Part shown: one piece after another, positions 1 to 7,301 of the stretch
Numbering within the stretch: position 1 is the stretch's first letter
How the letters are laid out: each line of letters begins with the position of its first letter
Source of the DNA: Acinetobacter sp. WCHAc010034
GTDB taxonomy: Bacteria > Pseudomonadota > Gammaproteobacteria > Pseudomonadales > Moraxellaceae
Assembly (NCBI RefSeq): GCF_001696615.3
Contig: NZ_CP032279.1
Span: forward strand, 1,984,001-2,048,000
Reading direction: 5' to 3'
Length of the DNA: 64,000 bases
The notes under the pieces: generated by a model
The model's input: only the letters and a program-made list of their open reading frames with translations
What the model was told of the DNA's origin: nothing
Database searches by the model: none
Translations under genes and position numbers: made by a program

Positions 1-400
1 CTTTCGCTTTGCGCTTCACCAGCTTCTTCAGCGGGCCTTTCAGGATTTCCAGAATATGCGGCGCGCCCTGAATTACTTCCAGCGCAAATAGGCGCGAAGC
101 TTTCGGCTGGGTGCGCGACACTTCAATTTTCTGCATCAGGTAATTGGCAATCGCCTCTTCCGGCTCTAAGTCTGCTTCCAGCATTTGCAGCGGCGCCAGC
201 CATTTCTGCAGAACTGTTGTCAGAACTTCGACATACAGCGCTTCTTTATTTTCATAGTAATAGAAAATATTCGACTTATGCATCTCTGCAATCTGCGCGA
301 TTTCATCCAGGCTTGCCCCGCTAAATCCGTAGAGGGAAAAAACATCCAGAGCGGCATTCAGCAGCTGGTGGCGTTTTTGGGTACTTTTTTTTTGTTCCAT
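1..400 (-). CDS. TetR-family regulator, RutR-like (C-terminus outside window)
   Basis: The reading frame starts at the ATG at 400 and runs off the left edge, so about 133 residues are visible. An N-terminal TetR helix-turn-helix covers roughly residues 10-55, with recognition-helix region EMHKSNIFYYYENKEALY. The following stretch, with SRTQPKASRLFALEVIQGAP around residues 95-115, resembles the ligand-domain start of RutR, the E. coli regulator of pyrimidine use. Such proteins are ligand-controlled DNA-binding dimers in the cytoplasm. No rut genes are visible; ssuD lies on the same strand upstream, but the 535-bp gap argues against one transcript. The ligand is unknown. Confidence 0.8.
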   Translation of the reverse strand, partial: MEQKKSTQKRHQLLNAALDVFSLYGFSGASLDEIAQIAEMHKSNIFYYYENKEALYVEVLTTVLQKWLAPLQMLEADLEPEEAIANYLMQKIEVSRTQPKASRLFALEVIQGAPHILEILKGPLKKLVKRKAK

Positions 401-935
401 TAGCACTCGAAAGCATTAAAAAAAGGGGAATGGGCAATTGTACGGCAAATCATCAGATTTGTGCACAATCAGAGCGGGTAATTTTATGAATAATGGCCAT
501 TTATTTTTCGGTTTATCGCTTAAATTATGCTGCATGATGGAATTAAATCAAATAAAAAAATGTATGCTGAAAATTAAGAAAGATTATTTTTATTCATAGG
601 TTAAGCCGCCGCCGGCGGCTTTCCGGCTGGGCTTTGGCAGCCGCGCGCCGGCTGCGCTGAACAGCGCCTTGAATGATCGGAAATTGCCCATGCGGCAGGC
701 GCGCTGCCGGCCTGAATGCGCAATATGGCTTGATCCGGCAGATGAACCGGCCCCAAGCTGCAGCAGCTTCGCTGGCATCTTGCATGGCTGAAATGGCGGG
801 CTAAGCCCTGTTCAGTCCAAAGCTTTTCAGTCAGCTTCTGCATGTCCAGCCGGGGCTGGGCATCCCGCGCGCCCCTCAGCTCTGTTCCACGTGAAACCTT
901 GCCTGCATGCCAGGCGCTGGCAGCAGCTTTTGGCA
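401..935. other. Intergenic region between ssuD and the TetR gene
   Basis: This stretch of 535 bases has no convincing gene. The part from 401 to 600 is AT-rich and should hold the promoter of the TetR gene. The part from 601 to 935 is GC-rich with overlapping open frames in several phases, none of which gives a recognisable protein. It contains the parS-like site listed separately. Confidence 0.6.
883..898. other. Candidate parS (ParB-binding) site
   Basis: The sequence TGTTCCACGTGAAACC matches the bacterial parS sequence TGTTCCACGTGAAACA at 15 of 16 positions, including the whole CACGTG core and both inner arms. ParB loads on such sites and drives segregation of the origin region. It lies 38 bp past the ssuD stop codon, in non-coding DNA. 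No parA/parB or dnaA genes are in the window, so distance to the origin cannot be judged. Chance occurrence in 64 kb is very unlikely, but function is inferred. Confidence 0.65.
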
Positions 936-2105
936 TCAAGCCGGTTCCTGAGTTCTCTTTGGGCTTTCATCCGGCGTGTAGCTGTTTGCGACAATTTCGC
1001 CGAAGGGGCCAGTCAGATTCGGCTGCGCCAGCTTTTGCTGAATTTCCAGCGGCAGCAGCGGGAACACCAGCTCAGCAAAGCGGATGGCTTCCTCCAGATG
1101 CGGATAGCCGGAAAAAATAAAGGTGCTGATGCCCAGATCGGCATATTCCTGAATGCGGGCCGCCACCGTTTCCGGGTCGCCGACCAGCGCTGTGCCGGCG
1201 CCGCCGCGGACCAGGCCGACGCCGGCCCACAGGTTCGGAGAAACTTCCAGCCGGCTGCGGTCGCCGTTGTGCAGTTCCGCCATGCGGCGCTGGCCGACAG
1301 AATCCATGCTGCTGAATTTCTGCTGGGCAGCGGCGATGGTGGCATCGTCCACATACTGGATCAGCTCATCAGCAGCCTGCCATGCCTGCGCATTGGTTTC
1401 GCGCACAATCACATGCAGGCGGATGCCGTAATTCAGTTCGCGGCCTTTGGCTGCCGCTTTGGCTTTGACATGCTCTATTTTTTCTTTGACGGCTGCCGGC
1501 GGTTCGCCCCAGGTCAGGTAGGTGTCGACTTGCGCTGCCGCCAATTCTACGGCAGCGTCTGAAGAGCCGCCGAACCACAGCGGCGGGTAGGGCTGCTGCA
1601 CCGGCGGATAAAGCAGTTTGGCGCCATCTACGCTGAGGCGTTCGCCATGGAAGCTGAAGCTTTCACCGCTGTGCGAGCGGGTCAGGATTTCACGCCAGAT
1701 GGCGGTGTATTCGGCTGCCGTTTCATAGCGCGCGGCGTGGTCTTCATACACGCCATCGCCTTTCAGCTCCTGCTCATCGCCGCCGGTGACCAGATTCAGC
1801 AAAACCCGGCCATTGGACAGGCGGTCAAGCGTGGCCGCCATGCGGGCAGCCAGCGCCGGCGTGGTCACGCCGGGGCGCAGCGCCACCAGAAACTTCAGGC
1901 GCTTTGTGGCGTCAATCAGGCTGGCCGCGGTCAGCCAGGGGTCTTCACATGAGCGGCCTGTCGGGATTAAAACGCCTTCATAGCCCAAGCTGTCGGCAGC
2001 AGCGGCGATCTGCTTCATATAGGCATGATCCACTGCGCGCGCGCCTTTGCTGGTGCCTAGGTAGCGGCTGTCGCCATGCGTTGGGATAAACCAGAAAATT
2101 TTCAT
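936..2105 (-). CDS. ssuD: FMNH2-dependent alkanesulfonate monooxygenase
   Basis: The 389-residue product is a close full-length relative of E. coli SsuD (381 aa), a bacterial-luciferase-like TIM-barrel enzyme. It uses FMNH2 and O2 to release sulfite from alkanesulfonates during sulfur starvation. Visible signatures are [11 protein letters not shown] with the conserved cysteine near residue 53, [21 protein letters not shown] with the active-site histidine, and the flexible-loop motif [12 protein letters not shown]. The start gives the expected N-terminus with FWFIPTHGD. The usual partners (ssuE reductase, ssuABC transporter) are absent from both sides, so reductant and uptake must be encoded elsewhere. 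Confidence 0.95.
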   Translation of the reverse strand: MKIFWFIPTHGDSRYLGTSKGARAVDHAYMKQIAAAADSLGYEGVLIPTGRSCEDPWLTAASLIDATKRLKFLVALRPGVTTPALAARMAATLDRLSNGRVLLNLVTGGDEQELKGDGVYEDHAARYETAAEYTAIWREILTRSHSGESFSFHGERLSVDGAKLLYPPVQQPYPPLWFGGSSDAAVELAAAQVDTYLTWGEPPAAVKEKIEHVKAKAAAKGRELNYGIRLHVIVRETNAQAWQAADELIQYVDDATIAAAQQKFSSMDSVGQRRMAELHNGDRSRLEVSPNLWAGVGLVRGGAGTALVGDPETVAARIQEYADLGISTFIFSGYPHLEEAIRFAELVFPLLPLEIQQKLAQPNLTGPFGEIVANSYTPDESPKRTQEPA

Positions 2106-2542
2106 CTCAGTTCCTTAAAATTTAAAATCGCGCCCGGCGGCCAATAAAACTGCAGGCCCAGTCCCGCTGCAGGCTTCAGCGTAAATGGCTGCAGCAAAAG
2201 CGCCTGAATGGAAAAACCTGACCCGCTGAAACGGCCGGCTGCTGATTGATCTGCAGCCAAGCTAAAGGCTTTCCTGGCGTTATAAAAATAAGAAAACTGA
2301 AATTCATCATGAGGAAAAAAGATAAATCAAAAACAGCAAAGCTTAGCGGAATGGATGCTTTCAATGCGGCCGCAAAGGCGCAGATTTTAAAATTTTAATT
2401 ATTTGAAATATAATGAAAAATTGCAGCTATGCGCCGGCGCGCATAAGCTTATCTGCCGGGGCGCAGAAGCAGGTGGCGCCCTGTGCGCGGCTGCGCAGAT
2501 AAGCTTATGCAGAATAATGCGCTGGCGGCTGCCGGCAAGCGC
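2106..2542. other. Intergenic region upstream of ssuD and downstream of argA
   Basis: I see no gene in these 437 bases. The part from about 2280 to 2430 is AT-rich and probably carries the ssuD promoter. The part adjoining the argA stop holds the large inverted repeat at 2441-2510. Confidence 0.6.
2441..2510. repeat. 16-bp perfect inverted repeat with a 38-base loop
   Basis: The arm GCATAAGCTTATCTGC at 2441-2456 is repeated as its exact reverse complement at 2495-2510. Each arm is itself partly palindromic (ATAAGCTTAT). The loop contains a smaller pairing (GCGCA with TGCGC). It begins 33 bp past the argA stop. No U-tract follows, so it is not a classical terminator; it could stabilise the argA mRNA 3' end or be the trace of a mobile sequence. 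Confidence 0.75.
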
Positions 2543-3910
2543 TTAATCCAGCAGCTTCCTGCAGACCAGTGAATTGCGCTGGTAGTTGTATAAAGCCTGG
2601 CGCGCATTCGGCAGCTCATCGACGCTGGCCTTTTCAAAGCCCTGCTCCAGAAACCAGTGCGCCGTGCGCGTGGTGAGGATGAACAGCTGCTGTATGCCCA
2701 TGCTTTTGGCTTTTCCTTCTAAATAATGCAGGATCTGGCTGCCGCGGTTGGATTTGCGGTAGCCGGGATGCACCGCCACGCAGGCGATTTCCGCAGAGCG
2801 CAGCTCATTGTCCGCCGCCGGGATTGGATACAGGGCGGCGCAGGCCAGAATGGCGCCGTCGCGCTCAATCACCGCAAAGCGGTGGATTTCATTTTCCAGG
2901 CGCTCGCGCGAGCGGTACACCAGAATGCCTTCTTCCTCCAGCGGGCGCAGCAGGCTGATCAGGCCGCCGACGTCCTGAATATTGGCCATGCGCACCTCTT
3001 CATAATGCGCATCGGTAATCATGGTGCCGGAGCCGTCACGGGTGAACAGCTCTTCCAGCAGAGCGCCGTCATAGGCATAGGAAATCAGATGCACGCGGTG
3101 CACGCCCTGCAGCGAAGCCGTTTTGGCGCCGCGCAAATGCAGCGCAATCTCCGGGCTGGCGTCCTGATACTGCAGAATATGCCGGTCCAGCTGATGCGGG
3201 GCCATTTCGCGCTGCAGCAGGCCATGCTCATTCAGCAGGCCATGCTGCTTGCCGAGGAAGATCAGCTTATCGGCCTGCAGGCTGATGGCGGTTTTGGTCG
3301 CCACTTCTTCCGCCAGCAGGTTGAACACTTCACCGGTGGCCGAATAGCCGGCAGGGCCGAGCAGCACAATATTATGGCTGTCCAAATGGCGCTGCATGGC
3401 GTCGGTATCGACCGAGCGCACTTCGCCGGAGAGCTGAAAATCCACGCCGCCGTGGATGCCGTAAGGCTTGGCGGTAATTAAATTGCCTGAAACCACATCA
3501 ATGCGCGCGCCGTGCATCGGCGAGTTGGCCAGGCCCATCGACAGCAGGGCTTCAATCTGCAGGCGGATGGAGCCGGCGGCGTTCATTACCGCGCCCAGCG
3601 ATTCGCGCGTGGTGACACGCCGGCGGTTGTGGAACGGCGTCACCAGCCCGGCATCTTTCAGATTCTGATCGATTTGCGGGCGCGCGCCATGCACCAGGAT
3701 CAGCCGGATGCCTAAGGAATGCAGCAGGGCGATGTCGTGGATAATATGCTGGAAGTTTTCATGCTGCACGGCTTCGCCATCAAACATGATGACAAAGGTT
3801 TTATTGCGGTGCGCATTGATATAGGGCGCAGAATGCCGAAACCAATGCACATATTGCAAAGTTGTGCTGTCTGAGGGTTCTGTCGAATTCATTGGCCTGC
3901 CTGTTTCCAA
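2543..3910 (-). CDS. argA: N-acetylglutamate synthase
   Basis: The first enzyme of arginine synthesis transfers acetyl from acetyl-CoA to glutamate. The product has the bifunctional ArgA layout: an amino-acid-kinase-like domain over about residues 25-290 (VHGARPQI, PAGYSATGEV) and a C-terminal GNAT acetyltransferase domain from about 310 (CVAVHPGYRKSNRGSQIL, acetyl-CoA loop). The longest frame starts with TTG at 3910, preceded by an AAGGA at suitable distance. The ATG at 3892 (MNSTEP) is the more conventional start but has a weaker ribosome-binding site. It stands alone, without other arg genes nearby. Confidence 0.93.
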   Translation of the reverse strand: METGRPMNSTEPSDSTTLQYVHWFRHSAPYINAHRNKTFVIMFDGEAVQHENFQHIIHDIALLHSLGIRLILVHGARPQIDQNLKDAGLVTPFHNRRRVTTRESLGAVMNAAGSIRLQIEALLSMGLANSPMHGARIDVVSGNLITAKPYGIHGGVDFQLSGEVRSVDTDAMQRHLDSHNIVLLGPAGYSATGEVFNLLAEEVATKTAISLQADKLIFLGKQHGLLNEHGLLQREMAPHQLDRHILQYQDASPEIALHLRGAKTASLQGVHRVHLISYAYDGALLEELFTRDGSGTMITDAHYEEVRMANIQDVGGLISLLRPLEEEGILVYRSRERLENEIHRFAVIERDGAILACAALYPIPAADNELRSAEIACVAVHPGYRKSNRGSQILHYLEGKAKSMGIQQLFILTTRTAHWFLEQGFEKASVDELPNARQALYNYQRNSLVCRKLLD

Positions 3911-3978
3911 ACTGAAATTTCCTTTTCAGATTTTAATCAAAAAACCGCAGGGGGGAAGCGCAAATGCCTGTTCCGGGA

Positions 3979-4014
3979 TAAAAAACACCTGAAGCGGCGC
4001 CTGATTCAGGTGTT
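3979..4014 (-). terminator. Rho-independent terminator after the first RcnB-like gene
   Basis: On the minus strand AACACCTGAA pairs with TTCAGGTGTT around a short GC-rich loop and is followed by a T run. It lies just past the stop codon at 4040. Confidence 0.8.
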
Positions 4015-4039
4015 TGAGGGAAGATGGGGGCTGAAGCCC

Positions 4040-4417
4040 TTAGCCGATAATGCGCAGGATGCGCTGATTGCGTTCATTCACCAGCACATAGTCGCCATTG
4101 ATTCTGTACCACTGCTGATAGCGCCCGGTGTCCGGCAGGCGGCGCGCTTCACGGCTGCTGACTTTATAGCGCGGCGCGTCAAAGGCGCGCGGCAGCGTTT
4201 GGCCTATGCGCCAGTGGCGGCTCGGGTTGACGCGGCTGTCATTCCAGCGCTGATGCTCATAGCCGCGGTCATGGCTGTTCCAGCGGCCGTCCTGACCGTG
4301 CTGCGCATGGGCATGGCGCTCATCATAGCGGTCGTCTGGCGCTGCCATGGCGGAAGCGGCCATCAGGCCTGTTAGCGCCAGCGCTGCGGCTGTAATCATT
4401 TTTTTCATTGCTTTCAC
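4040..4417 (-). CDS. RcnB-like periplasmic protein
   Basis: The 125-residue product has a signal peptide ending in ASAMA, then a charged, His- and Asp-rich linker (residues about 26-65). A C-terminal RcnB-type domain follows: WRIGQTLP, then YKVSSRE, then a conserved ending with QQWYRINGDYVLVN and IRII. RcnB of E. coli is a periplasmic factor needed for nickel/cobalt homeostasis. The family is broader than that and metal binding here is only inferred from the His/Asp-rich linker. It lies 205 bp downstream of a paralogue in the same orientation. No rcnA efflux gene is nearby. Confidence 0.8.
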   Translation of the reverse strand: MKAMKKMITAAALALTGLMAASAMAAPDDRYDERHAHAQHGQDGRWNSHDRGYEHQRWNDSRVNPSRHWRIGQTLPRAFDAPRYKVSSREARRLPDTGRYQQWYRINGDYVLVNERNQRILRIIG

Positions 4418-4580
4418 CTCATCTCTTTAAGACTGCTGCTGTTGCTGCAGTTTTAAATTAGCGGAAAAGATCAGAGAAAGAATGAGAGCAATGGAGCGGA
4501 ATTGTGAACTTTGTGGAGGAAAAAAGCAGGCGCCGCAAGGGCTGCAGGCTAAGCGCCGGAGTTTCCGGCGGCCTGAAAAC

Positions 4581-4604
4581 AGAAAAGCCCAAACAGTGTT
4601 GGGC
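4581..4604 (-). terminator. Short terminator after the second RcnB-like gene
   Basis: On the minus strand a GCCCAA/TTGGGC stem with a 6-base loop is followed by TTTTCT. It is weaker than the other terminators of the window and lies just past the stop codon at 4623. Confidence 0.6.
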
Positions 4605-4622
4605 GGGCGGATCATTTGGCGC

Positions 4623-5024
4623 TTACATGCCGAGAATGCGGATAATGCTGTTGTTTTCCGAGTCAACTAAAATGTAGTCATTATTGATTTTGTACCATTG
4701 CTGCTTGCGGTCCGGGCGCGGCAGTTCATGCTCGCGGTATTCGACTTTGTAGCCGTTGCCGCGGTAATGCTGCGGCATCACATAGCCGGTTTGCCATTTA
4801 TGCTGCTGCAGGCGCTGCACGCCGCGCTCTTCGCGCATGCGGCGCTTGTCCTGCATGCGGTCTTCATCATCGGCGTCACGGAAATCCTGATTGCGCTTGC
4901 CTTGGCCGGAATTCCGGGGATGATCGTAGCCGCGGTCCTGATCAAAGTGAGGGGCGGCAGCGGCCAGGCTGCTTGCCATCAAAGCACTGAAAGAGATTGC
5001 CAAAGCAGTCAAAATCTTTTTCAT
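4623..5024 (-). CDS. RcnB-like periplasmic protein (second copy)
   Basis: The 133-residue product has a signal peptide cut after about residue 23 (SLAAAA). An Asp/Arg-rich, probably unstructured middle follows, then the same C-terminal RcnB-type domain as its neighbour: QTGYVMPQHY, YKVEYRE, QQWYKINNDYILVD, IIRIL. Overall identity to the downstream copy is low outside this domain, so the duplication is old. Each copy has its own terminator, which suggests separate transcripts. A role in metal or envelope stress is an inference from family membership only. Confidence 0.8.
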   Translation of the reverse strand: MKKILTALAISFSALMASSLAAAAPHFDQDRGYDHPRNSGQGKRNQDFRDADDEDRMQDKRRMREERGVQRLQQHKWQTGYVMPQHYRGNGYKVEYREHELPRPDRKQQWYKINNDYILVDSENNSIIRILGM

Positions 5025-5243
5025 GTTGAATCCTCATAAAAACAATTCATTTTCCAATACAGCTACTGTACGCAAAAAATGCAGAGAAACTGTGAAGAAA
5101 GCTGGCTGATTTTTTAAATAAAATGCAGATAATGCGGATATTCTGCAGCCGAAGCTGCGGTTTTGAAAATCAATGGCCGCAATAATCCTGCATCCGGTAT
5201 TTTATTCTGCGCGCCCAAGCATAGCAAATTTTACCCCGCTGCT

Positions 5244-5277
5244 GAAAAAATAAAAAAGCCCATGCCATGAAGGGCTT
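5244..5277 (-). terminator. Rho-independent terminator of the 51-codon gene
   Basis: On the minus strand AAGCCCT and its near complement ATGGGCTT form a stem followed by TTTTATTTTTT. It sits 14 bp past the stop codon of the small gene at 5291. Confidence 0.8.
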
Positions 5278-5290
5278 AGATGCGGCTGGC

Positions 5291-5446
5291 TTAATACCAC
5301 TGTTCGGATAGGCTTTGCAGCGAGCGGATGGCTTCGGCCACAGACTCGGCTTCGGCGGCGTTGTCCAGCGCGGCGATCAGGCCTTCAGCCAGCTGCAGTG
5401 ATTCAATTGAGCGGATGGTTTCAGCTTTGCGTTTTTGATCGGCCAT
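5291..5446 (-). CDS. Small protein of unknown function (51 aa)
   Basis: I do not recognise this gene. The frame encodes 51 residues starting MADQKRKAETIRSIESLQLA and ending LSEQWY. It is acidic and Ala/Glu-rich with a heptad-like spacing of leucines and isoleucines, so one long amphipathic helix or a helical hairpin is likely. There is no signal peptide or membrane segment. Support for a real gene is a good ribosome-binding site (AGAGGA, 8 bases before the ATG) and a strong terminator just behind the stop. Confidence 0.75.
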   Translation of the reverse strand: MADQKRKAETIRSIESLQLAEGLIAALDNAAEAESVAEAIRSLQSLSEQWY

Positions 5447-5596
5447 GATTGGCGTTCCTCTGCAGCATGTTGTTATTGCTGAACAGCATAGGCCTGAATT
5501 TTAAATCTGAAAAACTGTATATTTTTATTGTATTGATTTAAAAATACGATTTAATGCGCGCGGCTGGCCTGAAGCGCAGAAAAGGAGCTGCTATCC

Positions 5597-5926
5597 TAAT
5601 GCTGATCAGTTAAGGAGTTTCGCCGTCAACTTCTTAACCTTTTGGGTTATTCACGGCGGAGTCTTACCGTTTTTAAATCGAATTTTTGGAGCTCGTTTTG
5701 TTCTTTTGTTTCGCCAAATGAGAAGCGAAGCTTCGCAAGGAAAGCATCTTGCGGCGCAGTGCGCCTCACCGCGAAACCTGTTCACTTTCTGCACTTGAAC
5801 AGCTTCCATCGCAGAAACAGTCCATTTCAAAAGCCTGATAGGTTGCGGATGACGTTTCCGCGTATCAAACAATATCGCAAGTTTTACAAAGAAAAAGCCA
5901 GTCAGTTTCTTAACTGACTGGCATTA
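5597..5926 (+). mobile_element. MITE-like element, copy A (330 bp)
   Basis: The left end TAATGCTGATCAGTTAAG and the right end CTTAACTGACTGGCATTA are inverted repeats matching at 15 of 18 positions. The element is flanked by the exact direct repeat GCTGCTATCC (5587-5596 and 5927-5936), the mark of transposition. It has no room for a transposase; its open frames are incidental. Inside each end is a hairpin: GTTAAGGAGTT with AACTTCTTAAC at 5609-5638 on the left, and GCCAGTCAGTT with AACTGACTGGC on the right. Most of the sequence aligns with copy C at 63149. Confidence 0.85.
5896..5926 (-). terminator. Terminator formed by the right end of element A
   Basis: Read on the minus strand, the stem GCCAGTCAGTT/AACTGACTGGC with loop AAGA is followed by TTTTTCTTT. 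It stands 36 bp past the stop codon of the minus-strand gene at 5963-6382, so the inserted element seems to supply that gene's terminator. Confidence 0.75.
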
Positions 5927-5962
5927 GCTGCTATCCGCCTGTCCGCACTGGGCATAGAGCGC

Positions 5963-6382
5963 TTAATAGGCGCAATTCAAATCGGTGTAATTGCTTAAAG
6001 ACTTCGCGAGGTGCGCCTGAATAAATTCGCGCACGTCATCCGCGGTCATCGGCGCGCCCTGCTTGCTGATGATATGCTCAATCGGCGGCTGGCCTGAGGC
6101 GGTAATTTTATAGACAAAATTCTTGGCGGCCTTGTAGCCTTCGGCTTCTTTAATGATGCCCACGGCATAGCTGTAGGCATGCTCAAAATTCAGGTCGGCA
6201 TGCGAAAACACAAATTGTTCAAACAGCTTGAGGCTTTGGCCGGCTGCCAGCGCTTTCAGGTCATCTGCGATGCTCGGATCGAATTTCATGCCGTATTTTT
6301 CTGACAGCGGCTGGCCGTCAATCAGCAGGCTGATCATGCCGTCTTCGGCCGGGAGGATGGTGATGTTGCTTAAGTCAGGCAT
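5963..6382 (-). CDS. Protein of unknown function (139 aa)
   Basis: I do not recognise this family. The start chosen is the ATG at 6382 (MPDLSNITILP), 8 bases after a GAGA; the frame extends upstream to 6427 but without a ribosome-binding site. The product is soluble, without signal peptide or membrane segment, and begins with a beta-rich stretch (ITILPAEDGMISLLIDGQPL). A mixed helical part follows (LFEQFVFSHADLNFEHAYSYAVGIIKEAEGY), and the end is a helix and tail finishing TDLNCAY. It is transcribed alone towards element A. Confidence 0.7.
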   Translation of the reverse strand: MPDLSNITILPAEDGMISLLIDGQPLSEKYGMKFDPSIADDLKALAAGQSLKLFEQFVFSHADLNFEHAYSYAVGIIKEAEGYKAAKNFVYKITASGQPPIEHIISKQGAPMTADDVREFIQAHLAKSLSNYTDLNCAY

Positions 6383-6465
6383 GGATTTCTCAACGCTAAA
6401 AAAAGAGTGCCGCATCAGTATCCGCATATTGCAGGGAAATACAAGCCGGCTTTAGGGCAGCCAGT

Positions 6466-6501
6466 GTGTGAAAATAATAAAGGAAGCGCAGGGCTTCCTT
6501 T
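6466..6501 (-). terminator. Terminator of the ubiG-mupP-yciK operon
   Basis: On the minus strand AAAGGAAGC pairs with GCTTCCTTT across a short loop, followed by ATTATTTT. It lies 18 bp past the yciK stop. Confidence 0.75.
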
Positions 6502-6518
6502 CTTGACGCTGCGCAGGA

Positions 6519-7265
6519 TTAAGCTTGCGCATCAATGCTTTGGCCATTCATCTGCAGGCTGTCATCGCCCATCAAATACAGGTAGGCCGGCATGATCTGT
6601 TCAGGCGTTGGCAGGGTTTTCGGGTCTTCATCCGGATAGGCTTTGGCGCGCATCGCGGTGCGGGTTGCGCCCGGATTGATGCAGTTGAAGCGGATGTTCG
6701 GATGGGTATTTTCCTTGGCGAACAGCTGGCTGACGGCTTCAATGGCGATTTTAGACACGGAATAGGCGCCCCAGCGCTCGCGGGTTTCACGGCCGACGCC
6801 GGAGCTGGCAAACACCACCGAGGCATGCTCGGATTTCTGCAGCAGCGGCAGCAGCTCCTGAGTCAGGACAAACGGCGCGCGCAGGTTGACCGCCATCACG
6901 TCATCCCAGACGTCCACCGGGTAGTGCGCCAGCTCGGTGCGCTCGCCTAAAATGCCGGCATTGTGCAGAATGCCGTCCAGGCGCCCGAATTGGCGCTCCA
7001 GGGTATCGACCAGCAGTTCATAGTCGCGGGGGGAGGCGCTGGACAGCTGCAGCGGCAAAATGGCCGGCTGCGGCGCGCCTAAGCCTTCAATTTCATCATA
7101 AATGACTTCCAGCTTGTTCAGCGCGCGCCCGTGCAGCACCACTGTTGCGCCATGCAGCGCATAGCTGAGCGCCGCTGCCCGGCCGATGCCGTCGCCCGCG
7201 CCTGTAATCAGGATGATGCGGCCTTTCAGCAGATCGGGGCGAGGCTGATATTCTGAATAGTTCAT
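6519..7265 (-). CDS. yciK: YciK-family short-chain dehydrogenase/reductase
   Basis: The 248-residue product is a classical SDR oxidoreductase. It has the nucleotide motif ITGAGDGIGRA at residues 20-30, the NAG motif (LHNAGIL), a catalytic Ser and the YSVSK form of YxxxK. It matches the YciK group, whose substrate is not established. It is the third gene behind ubiG and mupP, an arrangement also found in Pseudomonas, with 36 bp separating it from mupP. The last residues (MNGQSIDAQA) are typical of the group. Confidence 0.9.
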   Translation of the reverse strand: MNYSEYQPRPDLLKGRIILITGAGDGIGRAAALSYALHGATVVLHGRALNKLEVIYDEIEGLGAPQPAILPLQLSSASPRDYELLVDTLERQFGRLDGILHNAGILGERTELAHYPVDVWDDVMAVNLRAPFVLTQELLPLLQKSEHASVVFASSGVGRETRERWGAYSVSKIAIEAVSQLFAKENTHPNIRFNCINPGATRTAMRAKAYPDEDPKTLPTPEQIMPAYLYLMGDDSLQMNGQSIDAQA

Positions 7266-7301
7266 GCTGTGCCTCCTTATTTTATTATGGTTGTGATGCA
7301 G

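Noticed and set aside
601..935. Remnant of ssu or other genes behind ssuD
   Set aside because: Translations in all frames give Ala/Arg/Gly-rich sequence without similarity to SsuB, SsuC or any family I recognise.
1153..1952. Long plus-strand frames opposite ssuD
   Set aside because: They are antisense shadows produced by GC-rich codon use of ssuD, have no ribosome-binding sites and no recognisable domains. The same holds for frames opposite argA, argS, parE, ppk and others.
5642..5917. 91-codon frame inside element A, and similar frames in B (16098-16292) and C (63135-63368)
   Set aside because: They lie within the mobile elements, cross their hairpins, differ between copies by indels and resemble only conceptual products of the same repeats.
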